From Phytophthora colocasiae (taxonomy: Eukaryota; Oomycota; Peronosporomycetes; Peronosporales; Peronosporaceae): DNA of 64,000 nucleotides. Shown here one piece after another: positions 50,614 to 61,177 of this stretch. The notes beneath the pieces are model-generated. The model saw nothing but the letters and a program-made list of their open reading frames with translations. It was not told the origin of the DNA and did not search any database. Positions within the stretch are counted from its first letter, which is position 1. Every line of letters starts with the position of its first letter. The translations under genes were made by a program, and so were the position numbers. The stretch is taken from the NCBI GenBank assembly GCA_018806915.1, contig JAGKQI010000061.1, forward strand, positions 1,984,001 through 2,048,000, given 5' to 3'.

Positions 50614-53600
50614 TGTCACGGTGGCCAAGGTCCCCATGGACCTGCGGCTGAAGTTCCTGGACTTCGATAGCGTGGAACGCTGCTTGGTCCTGGACCTGGA
50701 TTCGAGGTACGACCTCATCCTTGGTATGGCGTGCTACAGCGCCACGAGCCATGTATCGATTGGAGGTCGAAGACCTTAGGGGCTACGCACTTCTCTCTTA
50801 GTGGAGCTTTGGCGAGTCATGAACCCACCTCTGCTAGGAAGCAGAAGCGCTATTGGCGCGAGCATCGAGCCGAGTCAGCTATGATGCTGGAAGTCGGTGT
50901 GTCCGAGTTAGTGAACAGCACCGAGTGCGAGGATCGCAGTCATGTTGAGCGCGTAGCGCTGGTTGGCAGTGGGTCAACGTGTGGGCAAAGCCCACGTAAT
51001 CCCTGTGGGGCGGCACGTACTCCGCCGACTGACGCCGGTCATGGACCGTCACTGGATCCCGATGGCATCGGGCCTTCCCATGCCGTGAACTGTGGGGCGA
51101 CACGTACTCCGTCAAGTGATACTGGTCGTGGACCAAGTCGACCGCTGAGTGTCTCTGACACTGGACCAGCTACGGTCATTGATTGTGCAGCGGCACGTAC
51201 TCTCCTGAGCGGTATCGGTCGTCGACCGAGTGAGTCGCTGAGTGTCTCTGACACTGGGCCGAGAGAGGCCGAAACATGTGCGACGGTGCGTACTCCGTTG
51301 AGTGGACGTTCGTCGGCTAGACGACGATGTCGTAAGGCCCTTTGGGCGAGACGCTCTGCGTCTGAGTCATCCATGACGTCGAGTGTCAACACACAGGAGG
51401 GCTATACACTCTGGTCGATGTAGTGGGCGGCGGTGCCGAAGGCAGCGTCCGGCTGGACAGACTGCCGAGCGTCGACAAACTCCTTGAGTTAGAGGAGATG
51501 TCGTTCGCCGACTTTGGATATGCCTTGAAGGCTGGCGAACTCGCCGAGGTGGTCATCGTTCGACCTGAAGAAGAGTTAAACTCATCGTCCGTCGTGGACG
51601 AGTCCGTCTTGGCCAGGATCTGGACGGCGTTGAACGCCAGGAGTGGATCAGAGATCTTTAAGAACCCCTCGGACCCCTTCTACCCCTTGTTGAAGGAATA
51701 TCGAGACGTTGTCTCGAAGGAACCACCGAGTGGCCTGCCTCCAGACCGAGGCGTGCGTCATGAGATCGACTTAGTTCCCGGAACTAAATACTGCGTGACC
51801 CGACAGTGACCTCTTCCTAAAGAGCAATGCGACGTCATTGACGTCTTCTTCCATGCGAAGCACGCGGCGGGTCTCGTGCGCGAGAGCAAGTCTCCGCACT
51901 CCGCACCAACATTCTGTGTCAGAAAGCCGAATGGCAAGTGGCGTATCGTTCACGCTTTCAATAAGCTTAACGCTGCCACGATTCCGGCACAGACGCCGAT
52001 TCCTAGGAAGGATATTCTTCAGAACAACATGGTGGGCTGTACCATGTATAGTGCGCTCGACTTAGTCGATGGCTACTATCAGCTGCTCATGCGAGCTAGT
52101 GATATCCCGCTTACAGCGGTGAGCACCCCGAGCGGTATGCTCTGGGAGTGTCTCGTAATGCCCCAAGGGCTGTCGAATGCGCCTGCAAACAAGTTGTACG
52201 CCAACGCGGACAAGTGCGTCTTTGGCGCGGAAGAAATCCCTTTACTAGGGTGCTTCATTGGGAAGCATGGCCTTCGTGCTGATCCAGCAAAGGTCAAGGC
52301 CATTGTGGACTGGACGGTTCCATTGAACCAGAAGGACTTGCGTAAGTGGCTTGACTTGGCCAACTACTTGCACAAGTACAGCGAGAACTACGCTGAGTTG
52401 ACTCGGTCACTGTCGGATCTCCTTAAGAAGAATGCCGAATGGGTATGGCGGGCTGAGCACGAGAGTGCGTTCACTCGCATCAAGGATAGCCTGCTTCAGG
52501 CACCGATATTGGCGTTGCCAGACCCCGATCGTCCATTTGTTGTCGTCTGTGACGCCTCGGACTTTGCCATCGGCAGTGCCCTGCTACAGGTGGACGCCGA
52601 AGGGCGCGAACGCGTTATCGCGTTTGAGTCTCGCCAGCTCAAGGCTACTGAGAAGAACTATCCAGTTCATGACAAGGAGCTACTTGCAATGAAGTATGCT
52701 CTCGTCAAATTCAGGGTTCACCAGCTTGGCTCCAAGCCGTTTGTGATCTACACAAATCATGCGTCACTACGCACAGCGACACAGTCGCCTCACCTCTCGC
52801 AGAGAATGGCCCGATGGCTCTCCTTCTTTGCGGAGTACAACTTCGAGGTGAAGTACTAGCCTGGAAGGCAGAACGTCCTCGCTGACGCGTTATCACGTCG
52901 CCCGGACTATGAGTTATCTCATGTCACCTCGGTGACATCGTCCGTGGCGGACATGGTTCGAGCAGCGTACGCTCAGGACGACTCCTGTGTCGCGCTGCTT
53001 CAAGCTCTAGGGAGCGATGAGTTTAAGGACTCACAGGTGACTCTGTCACGACGCCTAAAGGCGAGACTCCAACGCTACAGCCTGGGAGGCGGTCTGCTGT
53101 ACTACAGCACGGGTCAGGATGACTCACCACGTGTGGTGGTTCCTCACGATGAGGATTTGAAGTACCGTATCCTCTATGAGGCCCATGACACGCCCACAGG
53201 CGGCCACCTCGGTCGCGAGAAGACGTACGGCTCGGTGAGCTCCATGTACTGGTGGCCGAAGATGTACAAGTGGGTCAGCACATATGTGCGCACGTGCGAG
53301 ACGTGTCAGCGGGTTAAACCCTCGCCGCATGCGGCTGCGCCTTTGGTGAGCTTGCCTGTACCCTCTGGGTGTTGGCAGTCCATGATTATGGACTTTGTGT
53401 TTGGCCCGCCGAAGGACTCGGCAGGCAACACGGGCGTTGTGGTCTTTGTTGACCGTCTGAGCAAGATGGCGCACCTAGCGGCTGTGCCGAACACCGTCGA
53501 TGGCGCTGGTACAGCGACGATCTTTATCGATCGGGTCTCCCACCAGCAGTGGCTGCCCGAGACCATTCTCTCGGATCGAGACCCCCGTTTCACGGGTCAG

Positions 53601-54796
53601 TTTTGGACGTCCGTCTTCAAGGTGCTTGGCGCTCGACTGGACATGTCCACGGCGGATCATCCGTAGACCGACGGTCAGACTGAGCGCGTAAATCGCGTTC
53701 TGGAGGACATCCTCCGCAGCGTATGCGCTGAAACGCCGAACCGTTGGAGCGGTATGCTCCCTCTCGTTGAGTTCTCAATGAACAATGCGGTGCATGCCTC
53801 GACAGGCTTCACCCCGTTCTACGTGAACGTCCTTGCGCATCCGCGCGTCCCGCTCACTCCGCCACGCGGTGGCCCCGGGCTTAGTGGGGGAGGGGCTGTG
53901 CCGTCGCTCGACTCCGAGCTGGCTGATATCGGCCCTTCTGCTGTGCGTAAACAAGTCGATGACTTTCTCTCGGTGAGATTGAGCGTATTAAGCCGCGTGC
54001 GTGACGCGATGGCTGAAAGCCAAGACGTTCAAAAAGAGCAAGCTGATGCAAAATGCAGAGGCAATGTGTGGGAAATTGAGGTCGGTGACCAAGTTTTATT
54101 AAACGCTAAGAACCTACCTACACATGCAGCGTCGGCCGTCTTTAAGACGAAGTTGCACCCGCTCTTTATCGGGCCGTTCACGGTTGTGGCCAAGAAGGGC
54201 CTGGCATACACGCTTTACTTGCCGAAGCGGATGCGAACACATCCTGTGTTCTACGTCGGCTTACTCAAGCCATATCGGGACCCCGCGGGGTGAGCGCGGA
54301 GGCGCTAGCGCCGAAGTCACACGCGCAGACTGCGTCATCTGCAGCAGCAACGTCACCTGTCCCCGCAGCTCAGCGAGCTGAAGCCCCTGCTGATGCAGGC
54401 GAGCAGTCAGGGACTGAGGCCCCTCGAGCCAAGCTATTCGGCTTTCGACCTCCTCGTCATGGGCGAGACGGGCATGCGAATGCCAAACGCTCTCCATGTT
54501 TCCCCGAAGAGACTGAGTCTGACTCTGAAGAGCATCGATCGATCGATCGAGCGGATACCAGGCGCGCAGCGCCAAATAGCGCTCGTCACACTCATCGAGT
54601 ATCGCATCCCGCAGCGAGTCGGCCTCCTCCGCCGTTGCTCGATGAGCAGGGGACTCCCCACTACCACGTGGAGCGCCTGATGGAGCGTCGTCGCCACCGC
54701 GGTCAAAACCAGAATCTGGTTAAGTGGCGTGGCCCAAAACCCATGGGAGTTCGGAGGCCTCTGAGGCAGGACTGTCCTGACGTCGTGGACTTTTGA
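50614..54796 (+). pseudogene. Pol of element A, part 2: protease end, RT, RNase H, integrase, chromodomain
   Basis: Resumes after element B with LVLDLDSRYDLILGMA. A linker near 50,990-51,320 holds four diverged repeats around ARTP and DTG. The RT reads VPGTKYCVTRQ, then TGA where Trp is expected (51807-51809), then SALDLVDGYYQLL and MPQGLSNAPA, after which about 60 residues including the catalytic YxDD box are deleted and the frame continues at KLYANADKCVFGAEE. RNase H has YTNH for YTDH. Integrase has TAG at 52857-52859 and 53664-53666, and otherwise keeps GHLGREKTYG, CETCQRV, IMDFVFGPP and SDRDPRFTGQF. A chromodomain (HYHVERLMERRRHRGQ) ends the region. Clearly inactive. Confidence 0.9.
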
Positions 54797-56037
54797 TCGC
54801 GGAGATTGGAGGCGCCCGAAGGGCTCGAGGTCGACCACTCGGTCGACACCCGCTTCTCACCACTAGTGTGAGAAGCTGACGGACTAACAGCTGAGCTCAG
54901 GCTCTGGTGCGTGGCTGGCACAGCCAGTGAGTCTCCTCCGGAGACTGGAAGAGCGTTAGTGGCCTGAGAGGCAGGAGCCACTGCCGTCGTGTGACGAGGA
55001 AAGCGGTCGGGCCGCACGCGTAGCTTCGCGTACTAGAAGAGCAGACCTCGAGCGAGGCGGACGTCCACCTCGGAGCAGCTCTCCATGAGCCGATCGAACG
55101 ACGCGAGCTTCCGCGAAGCTTCGGCCCAGGTGGCCACGTGGACCATGTAGTCCATGGTAGTCTCTCCGGTCTGGAGAAGGAGTGGGTAGGTCCTCATCTG
55201 AGGCACAGACTCCCGTCGGCGTTGCTTATCCAAGCGTTGCCGATACTCGGCGAGTGAGCATACCTGCGGGGTCAGGAAACGCTCATGGAGCCCTTGTCAT
55301 TGCTGGGTCTCAGCCACTGTGCGAGGTGCAGCGCCTATGGCGTAACCGTGCAGATTTGGCTGTGCCATTAGCTGCTTCATCTGCTCGGCAGGATCCCGAG
55401 GCTCGAAGCCGTAGTCGCGCCGCGACGAGGTCCCCAAGAGATTCCGAGGAACCGGGCGACGCGCCTCTGGAGCGCTGCTCAATGAAGCCTCTTGCGCCTC
55501 ATCCAGAGGGTTGGTAATTGTGTCTTCGACGCCCCCGAGCGGCTCTGGCTCATCGCGAGCAGGATGTGGCGGTGCGTTGCGTAACGCGTTAAGCACGAGG
55601 CTCGAAGGTCCCTCCGGGAATGGATTGGGCTGATCCAGCTGCCGAGGATGCGCGTACCGACGCGGATCACGTGGAGAGCGCAGCTCAGATCGAGTCGTCC
55701 GAGAGGAGACGCAGGGGCATCGCCCTGGACGGACTCCTCATAGTCCACTTCGATCTCGCCTTCCTCGACAGGAGAGCTACGTGTGTCGCGCGTCGGTGAC
55801 GCTGTCTTGTACTCGTCGAACGACGAGCCGCCGCTATCGCTTGCAGCTGGGCTGCTCATGAGCTTCGCTCCGTAGCGAAGGCGAGACGCCGCGAAGTACT
55901 CCGCGATGGAGAGCGTGAGAGGAGCCAAGGGCTCAGGCGGGAAAACGCAGAGGCGCAGAGGCGGAGACGCCAAGACACGAGGCACCCGAGGAGCGGTAGG
56001 CTCGCTGGGGCAAATGGGAGAATGTGCTCGTTGAGCC
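54261..56037 (-). pseudogene. Antisense reading frame of element A, broken
   Basis: Counterpart of the antisense frame in element B. Between the chromodomain and the 3' LTR the minus strand reads LTLSIAEYFAASRLRYGAKL and VEEGEIEVDYEESV, matching the order LSVTEY... and VEEGELDI in B. Further pieces follow in shifting frames: NPLDEAQEASLSSAPEARR, AEYRQRLDKQRRRESV, MDYMVHVATWAEASRKL, and a final coiled coil opposite the chromodomain (LQSQTQSLRGNMESV, then LHQQGLQLAELRGQVTLLLQ). At least three frame changes and a stop make it dead. No plus-strand frame of note covers 54,900-56,150. Confidence 0.55.
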
Positions 56038-56159
56038 AGGGCACACGCGCACTCTCTTTGAGAGATTTCCTTTATCGGAAAGTTGTTGGTGACAGGCCTT
56101 GACAAGGCAGTTATGCCGGTCGTTTAGATACTGCGTATCCACAGTTTGGTGGGGGAGGG

Positions 56160-56571
56160 TGTAACGGGATTACACGGCGCTGTGCGCTATGGCTACTCTA
56201 GTGTGGCAGACATAGGCCGGAGGCACAAGTCACAGATCTGTGTACGACACATCGTGTTTCTCACACGTCACATATGTAGCCATTTGTTGGCAGTTAGCTC
56301 AGAGCCACACATGGCATTTTGACTAGGATTTAGTATGTTAGATACTAAATCCGTTACATTTAGGATTAGGGCAATAAAGTCAATAAAAATCAGTTTGCAT
56401 TTAAATAGTTAGTGTTAGTTCCTTTATTATAGGGACACTGATTGTGTGAGTCCAGTATTTAGTGGACTACTTGGTTCTTGTATAGAACCGAAGGCTAGTG
56501 CCTTGCAAGCAGGACTCTACGAGTCAACTAAACTTCCTCTGTGCCGTGCACAGCTACGCAGCCCAGCTGCA
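56160..56571 (+). repeat. Right LTR of element A
   Basis: 412 bp, preceded by the purine tract GGTGGGGGAGGG. Compared with the left LTR it has a 12-bp insertion near 56,482 and several substitutions, mostly near its 3' end. Confidence 0.92.
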
Positions 56572-56589
56572 CATTACCGTTGGTGATAT

Positions 56590-57081
56590 GCATAGCGAGG
56601 ACGAACATGATGGCCTAGAGGCTGCAAATGCCATTACAAGCAAGAAACGTCAACGATATGATCCAGCCAATTCGTTTGAACCCTCCCCTTCAGATGAAGA
56701 AGCCACCTGGACCACCGCAGATGATAACAAGGTTCCCTCTCTCACCGATCTTTCGCTTCCTCGTTTAACAGCAGACTACGATGAGCTACCCTCTGTCTCC
56801 GAACTCGCGTTGCTCCGTACCACTTCTAAATACCGCTCACTATCACCGAGCATGGTCGCTATGCGTCCGAGGCAGCTAATCCAAGATCCAGTGGTAATTG
56901 AAACGCCTTCATTTCCGTCGCTATCTACCGACACGACGCTGTCGAAGCCAAGCCATCCAACCGCTTCACAACGTCCGACTTTTTCGACCGACTCGGTGAG
57001 CCTGGCATGTCGTTGGTGGCTGGTCAGAAAAGTCCTGACGAGATCAAGATGTTAATGCAGCTTTACGAAGGTGGGGTTTAG
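56590..57081 (+). pseudogene. Unknown acidic, Ser-rich coding fragment beside the Harbinger gene
   Basis: From ATG 56589 a frame encodes MHSEDEHDGLEAAN, a basic KKRQRYDP and Ser/Thr-rich repeats of SLTDLSLPRL and SVSELALLRT. A frame change near 56,940 leads to SNRFTTSDFFDRLGEPGM and a stop near 57,081. It converges with the Harbinger transposase gene, and Harbinger elements usually carry a second DNA-binding gene, so it may be that partner. No Myb/SANT domain was recognised. Confidence 0.35.
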
Positions 57082-57292
57082 TCCGATCTGACACCGAGCA
57101 TTCCAGTTTTGAACTTCAAGGTGATCGTCGCAGCGATAGTATTTTTGGTGGGAAGATTCTCCCTTCTCAGCGCTACAATTACACTCCACTACGCGATAAC
57201 AAACCCAAATTAACGTCAACGATGAAGCCGCCAAAAAGCGTTGTGTTGTTCAAATATTTTCGGCTAACAAACTAGTTGTCCTGGCACAAAAT

Positions 57293-58111
57293 TCAACCAC
57301 GAGCACGCCCACGAGCGATTGCCTTTGCCTTAATATGCCGGTGAAAAGCATACGGGTCCTCATCATCGCTATCGCTAGCTGGTTCGTCTGTATCGCTGTA
57401 AGTGCCAGGGCATTCTTCGTCGCTAGGCCAACCATCACCAAATAAGAGCGACATGCTATGACGAACAACGCAGGCTGTAAGCCACAGCAATATTCGATTC
57501 TTGTCCTCGCTTGTTCGTATTTGCACTCGCAGCTCACGCAGGGACGACCACCTCCCCTTCAAAACGCCAATAGTATGCTCGTTCGCCACACGCACATGAG
57601 CAACACACTTGTTAAATTCCTCTTTCTCGTTTCCAAGATGGCTCGTCTTGTACGCTGGGATAATTGTGTGGTGTGTTAAGTCAGCAGGGTATGCGGAGTC
57701 AGCCACTAGATATCGGTTGCAGTCGAAAAAACGCCGTTTGTCTGCGTCAGTTGCAAGCCGCATCTCATGATAGACAGCACTGTCACCGCACGATCCAGGC
57801 CACCCACTGTAAAACGCAATGATCCGGCAGCGATCATCACACACGACTTGAGCGTTCACGCTGTACCTGTGCTTGCGGTCAAAATAGCGCTCTCTATCCA
57901 CAGCAGGCTTCTGTGCCAACGGGATTGTGGTCCAATCAATAAACCCAACACAACCTGGAAAGCCCTCGTGTTCCATGCGGCGTGAGATTCGTCTTCTTTC
58001 TGCTGAATCTGGCCATGCTACGAACTCGTCACGGAGATAATTAAGAGCGATAATGACGCGCGCTGTATAAAGACGAACCGCCCCTTTCGAAGTCCCCATA
58101 GTTTTCTTGAG
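57293..58111 (-). pseudogene. PIF/Harbinger transposase, C-terminal half
   Basis: DDE endonuclease of the Harbinger type: GFIDWTTIPLAQKP (first Asp; usual GxxDGT altered to DWT), YSVNAQVVCDD, FYSGWPGSCGDSAVY, YLVADSAYP (second Asp) and VANEHTIGVLKGRW (Glu), then an acidic tail ending in a basic KAKAIARGRARG. The N-terminal half lies 2.6 kb away at 60772-61177 on the same strand; a Mutator-like element separates them. The two halves are one base out of frame at the joint. Confidence 0.88.
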
Positions 58112-58121
58112 CGACCAAGAG

Positions 58122-58163
58122 CGAAGAACATATTGGCGATCATAATCGTCTTTGGTCACGTCG
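58122..58163 (+). repeat. Left terminal inverted repeat of the MULE
   Basis: About 42 bp alignable with the complement of 60720-60761, with mismatches at the outermost bases. Beyond this, both ends also hold a CATGACCAA/TTGGTCATG hairpin (58,215-58,240 and 60,680-60,703). Confidence 0.7.
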
Positions 58164-58599
58164 TGTAACTCCCGTTTGGTCACGTGTGCAAATTGCATGT
58201 TCATGTGCTTGGCACATGACCAAATGGCATTGGTCATGCCGATGGTTTAAGAAGAAAGTTCTTGCCTAGCACATCGATCTATCTTGTAGAATAAACATCA
58301 TTCTAGTCTATCTATTCCATCATTCCAGTCAATGTCCATCAAGTCAATGAAAATTTAAAATGAAAGATAGTACTCGACTGCAAAGATACACAGTCATTCG
58401 TTCCTGAGTCGTGCTCATTGTCTGATTGACTGCCGAAGGGCAAATTGAGCGGGGACACTTTTGTCCTAAGAGGGTTGTCGCGGTATTCCGTTAATTCCCC
58501 GTCAGACAATGAACGGTACGCGCCTGTTTACTTTCGAGTTTGTAGTTTGAGCTCAATTAACTAACTTCTACGTTGTTGTTTTTTAAACTATTCCAGCCC

Positions 58600-58663
58600 A
58601 CCACCGTAGCTTAATGGAAAAGCTCCCAAAAGGGGTGATGGAGGTCCGATTCCTCCCGGTGGT
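58600..58663 (+). tRNA. tRNA-like sequence with a truncated anticodon arm
   Basis: ACCACCG at 58600-58606 pairs fully with CGGTGGT at 58657-58663 (7-bp acceptor stem). A D-arm is visible (GCTT/AAGC) and a perfect T-arm GGAGG-TCCGATT-CCTCC. Only 16 nt lie between D and T arms, where anticodon and variable arms need about 21, so no normal anticodon loop forms. A T-run (58,673-58,679) follows, as for Pol III termination. Probably a tRNA pseudogene or tRNA-derived element captured by the MULE; a functional tRNA is unlikely. Confidence 0.45.
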
Positions 58664-58701
58664 TATTTATTTTTTTGTAGGTTTTTAACGGACGTTGTGA
58701 G

Positions 58702-60626
58702 ATGGCGCCTTTTCGAGTTGTAGCGAGTGAAACACCCAGGGTTCAAGGCTCATCGATCTTCCGTGTACATGTGCCCATTCGACAACTAGAACACCAGTGG
58801 TCAGGCCCAACTATGGCTAGACCTTCAACGCGGCCTCGGAGAGACCGTTCTAAGCGAAGGTTTTCCCCAACCAGCCGTCGAACTGTACGGGAGCGCGACG
58901 AAGGGGTGGATTTAGCTGAAGTTGTTGCTGTTAACTCGGAGACTAGCCAAACACTAGCCAGAGCCCCACACAATCAATTGCAACACAGCCAACCAGCTCG
59001 CATAGACCCTGAACTCGATCCAGAGGGACTTGGGACGACAACGTTGGCTCCTGTGAGCTTGCAGACTGCTGTTAGGAGTTCTACCGGCGGGGCTGAACGC
59101 GCACGGGACGGAGACACAAAGCGGTACTACCAAGGCTACGAATACACACGCGCAAACACCTCATCGGTCAAAATCACGTACGATGTAGTTTTTACAGAGC
59201 GCCAAAAAAATGTCCCGGATCCCTTGTTTTCTACGCGGAGACAATGTCATTTGATGTCGACAATATGGTTCCACATACTTGTCGTAGTGGCGCGCCTGGT
59301 ATCCAAGCCAATGACGCATCCGACTGTGTCGATGTAACAGAGGAGATGAAGGCTTTCGTCGATGGTTTGATTGAAGAGGACATGGCGGCTAAGGCGATAT
59401 GGTCTGCAACCTACACAAAGTTTTATTCGGCTTCCACGCGTGTCGTACGCGGGCTTTCACACAAGCAAGTACTCAACCGTGTCTCCAACGCCAGAGCATC
59501 AGCCTACGGCTCTAACATTTTTGCTTTACTGGAAAGCCCATCACTAGCTAAAGTCAAGAATGATTTGGTTGGATTTCTGCAATTCCACTACACTTGGCAT
59601 GATGACAGCAAGGCAAAGGCAGGGAAGTCAGGAATCGAACGGCTGATAGGATGGTCACATCCGAATTACGCAACTTACTTCGTTACGACGGAGTTCACTT
59701 GTTTGTTGACGGCACTTTTCGGTGCGTTCCGAAAACGTATCACCAGTTCGTCACGCTGATGATGTACGATCCGCTGACCGATTTGTTTTGCCAATATTTT
59801 TCACGCTAGCAACGAACAAAACGGAAGGATTGTATGTGAAAATGTTTAAGTGCATTGATTTCGCGTTGGGAAAGCAGCCTAAACCTGTGGACGTGGTTTG
59901 TGACTTTGAATCTGATCTTATCAACGCCATCTAGGGACATTATCCGTCTACACGCCTTATTGGATGCTTGTTTCATTTTATACAGGTGTGTAGACGGAAG
60001 ATGAAGGAGTACGCTCTTCCAGACGGCGAAGTAGGTGTGGCTATGGCTTTTGGGGTTCTGGATATACTCACAGTTATCCCTCCCGGTAAGATTGTTGGAC
60101 AAGGTGTTGCGTGGGTAAAAGCGAAGATCAAGTCTAGATTGGACGCGAAGGATCTACCATACTCTCGAAAGAAGTGGAAACAGTTTTGGGGATATTTTTT
60201 GAGGACTTGGGTGGACATGTATCCACCGGATCTCTGGAACATCCACGGAGTGCAGAGGCAAATAGTAAATCGAACCAACAATCCCCTGGAACGATTTCAC
60301 CGTAAATGAACGCAAGAATGAAACCGCATCCAAACCTCGATCGATTTGTTCGCGTAATTGAGGAAATAGCACGTGAAAACGTGGTACTACGTAGAAGTAT
60401 TATCACTGGAGATGCTACGGCTCCTGTGCGGCCCAATTTACGTTTTCCAAGGGCAGTTACCTTACCCGATACAGAAGAAAACGAAGCCTCTGATAGTGAT
60501 TCAGACATTGTTTCTGATAACGATGGATCTGCTGACGATAGCAACTCGGATCTCTCTGATGATGATGACCTCGGTATGCTTTACGACACTTCACTTGACT
60601 ATGAAGAAGAGGAAAAATGCGATTGA
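58702..60626 (+). pseudogene. MULE transposase, several lesions
   Basis: The first frame (58702-59337) has a basic, Arg-rich start and YYQGYEYTRANTSS, like the zinc-finger leader of MULE proteins. After frame changes near 59,240 and 59,740 the core reads FVDGTFRCVP (first Asp), VVCDFESDLINAI followed by a TAG at 59932-59934, then CLFHFIQV and NNPLERFHRK (Glu region), ending in an acidic Ser/Asp tail to 60626. The order of motifs fits the MULE transposase domain. At least two frameshifts and one stop, so inactive. Confidence 0.82.
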
Positions 60627-60720
60627 ACCGGTAGTATCATTGGAGCTTAACTTCACAATAAAGTTCATTGACTCTCTACATGACCAAGCGATTTGGTCAT
60701 GTGATCTAACATGTTTTTAG

Positions 60721-60761
60721 CGACGTGACCTAACATGATTGTGATCGCCAATATTGATTAC
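60721..60761 (-). repeat. Right terminal inverted repeat of the MULE
   Basis: Reverse-complement partner of 58122-58163; the conserved TATTGGCGATCA core is kept exactly. Confidence 0.7.
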
Positions 60762-60771
60762 CGACCAAGAG

Positions 60772-61177
60772 ATGCCCCATTACCGTTGGTTCCAAGCCGG
60801 TCAAGCGCGACGGCCAGTTGAAGTCAGACACTAGCTTGAGGGTTCTGGCTGGCGTTGCTGAATATGGTGTGCCCTTGAATTGCTGTAAGAATTTTGCAGA
60901 ACGTGCTGCGCGTGGTCCTGGTCTGCTGCTTGAAATCCTCATCAGAAAGCCGAGGAAACACGTTGTAGGCAAAGTCAGAGCTTAGGGAGATTCGCTCTCG
61001 TGGGACGAGATATCGATTCTGGGTGACCAACTGGAGCAACTCGGCAAGCTCTTCGGCAGGAGTGTCCATAGCGAGGTCCATCCCGTCAGCCTTTAGCACA
61101 CAAAAGCCAATATCTTCGTCGTCCTCCTCCTCCAGAATCAGGATCGCCAAGAAGTCGATGATCTCGACGATGAACTT
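60772..61177 (-). pseudogene. PIF/Harbinger transposase, N-terminal half
   Basis: Encodes YKFIVEIIDFLAILILEEE, then FPRLSDEDFKQQTRTTRSTFCKIL and, after a TGA where Trp is expected near 60,824, LQLAVALDRLGTNGNGASLGR, the helix-turn-helix lead of Harbinger transposases. It ends at the MULE target duplication and continues at 58111. Its 5' end is cut by the LTR of element C at 61178, with no ATG left. Confidence 0.8.

Larger units (their letters stand above)
39537..56571 (+). mobile_element. Gypsy/Ty3 retrotransposon A (old, host of two insertions)
   Basis: Bounded by LTRs 39537-39936 and 56160-56571, both starting TGTAACGG and ending CTGCA. The LTRs differ by several substitutions and a 12-bp indel, so it is older than element B. 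After the left LTR comes a primer site TGGTAGCACTCG, then gag, protease, RT/RNase H, integrase and a chromodomain on the plus strand. A TA-flanked DNA transposon sits in gag (40066-41107) and element B sits in the protease (42302-50608). Several in-frame stops and an RT deletion make it dead. Flanking 5-mers (GCGTG left, CATTA right) do not match, so one border may be recombinant. Confidence 0.88.
58122..60761 (+). mobile_element. Mutator-like element (MULE) inserted in the Harbinger gene
   Basis: 2640 bp, flanked by a 10-bp target duplication CGACCAAGAG at 58112-58121 and 60762-60771, in the size range typical of Mutator elements. Ends are imperfect inverted repeats sharing TATTGGCGATCA (58131-58142; complement at 60742-60753) and GGTCACGTCG (58154-58163; complement at 60721-60730), with equal spacing. 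It encodes a decayed MULE transposase on the plus strand and includes a tRNA-like sequence near its left end. Confidence 0.88.

Noticed and set aside
58600..58663. Functional tRNA gene
   Set aside because: The anticodon arm is too short for a normal loop, so it is kept only as a tRNA-like element.
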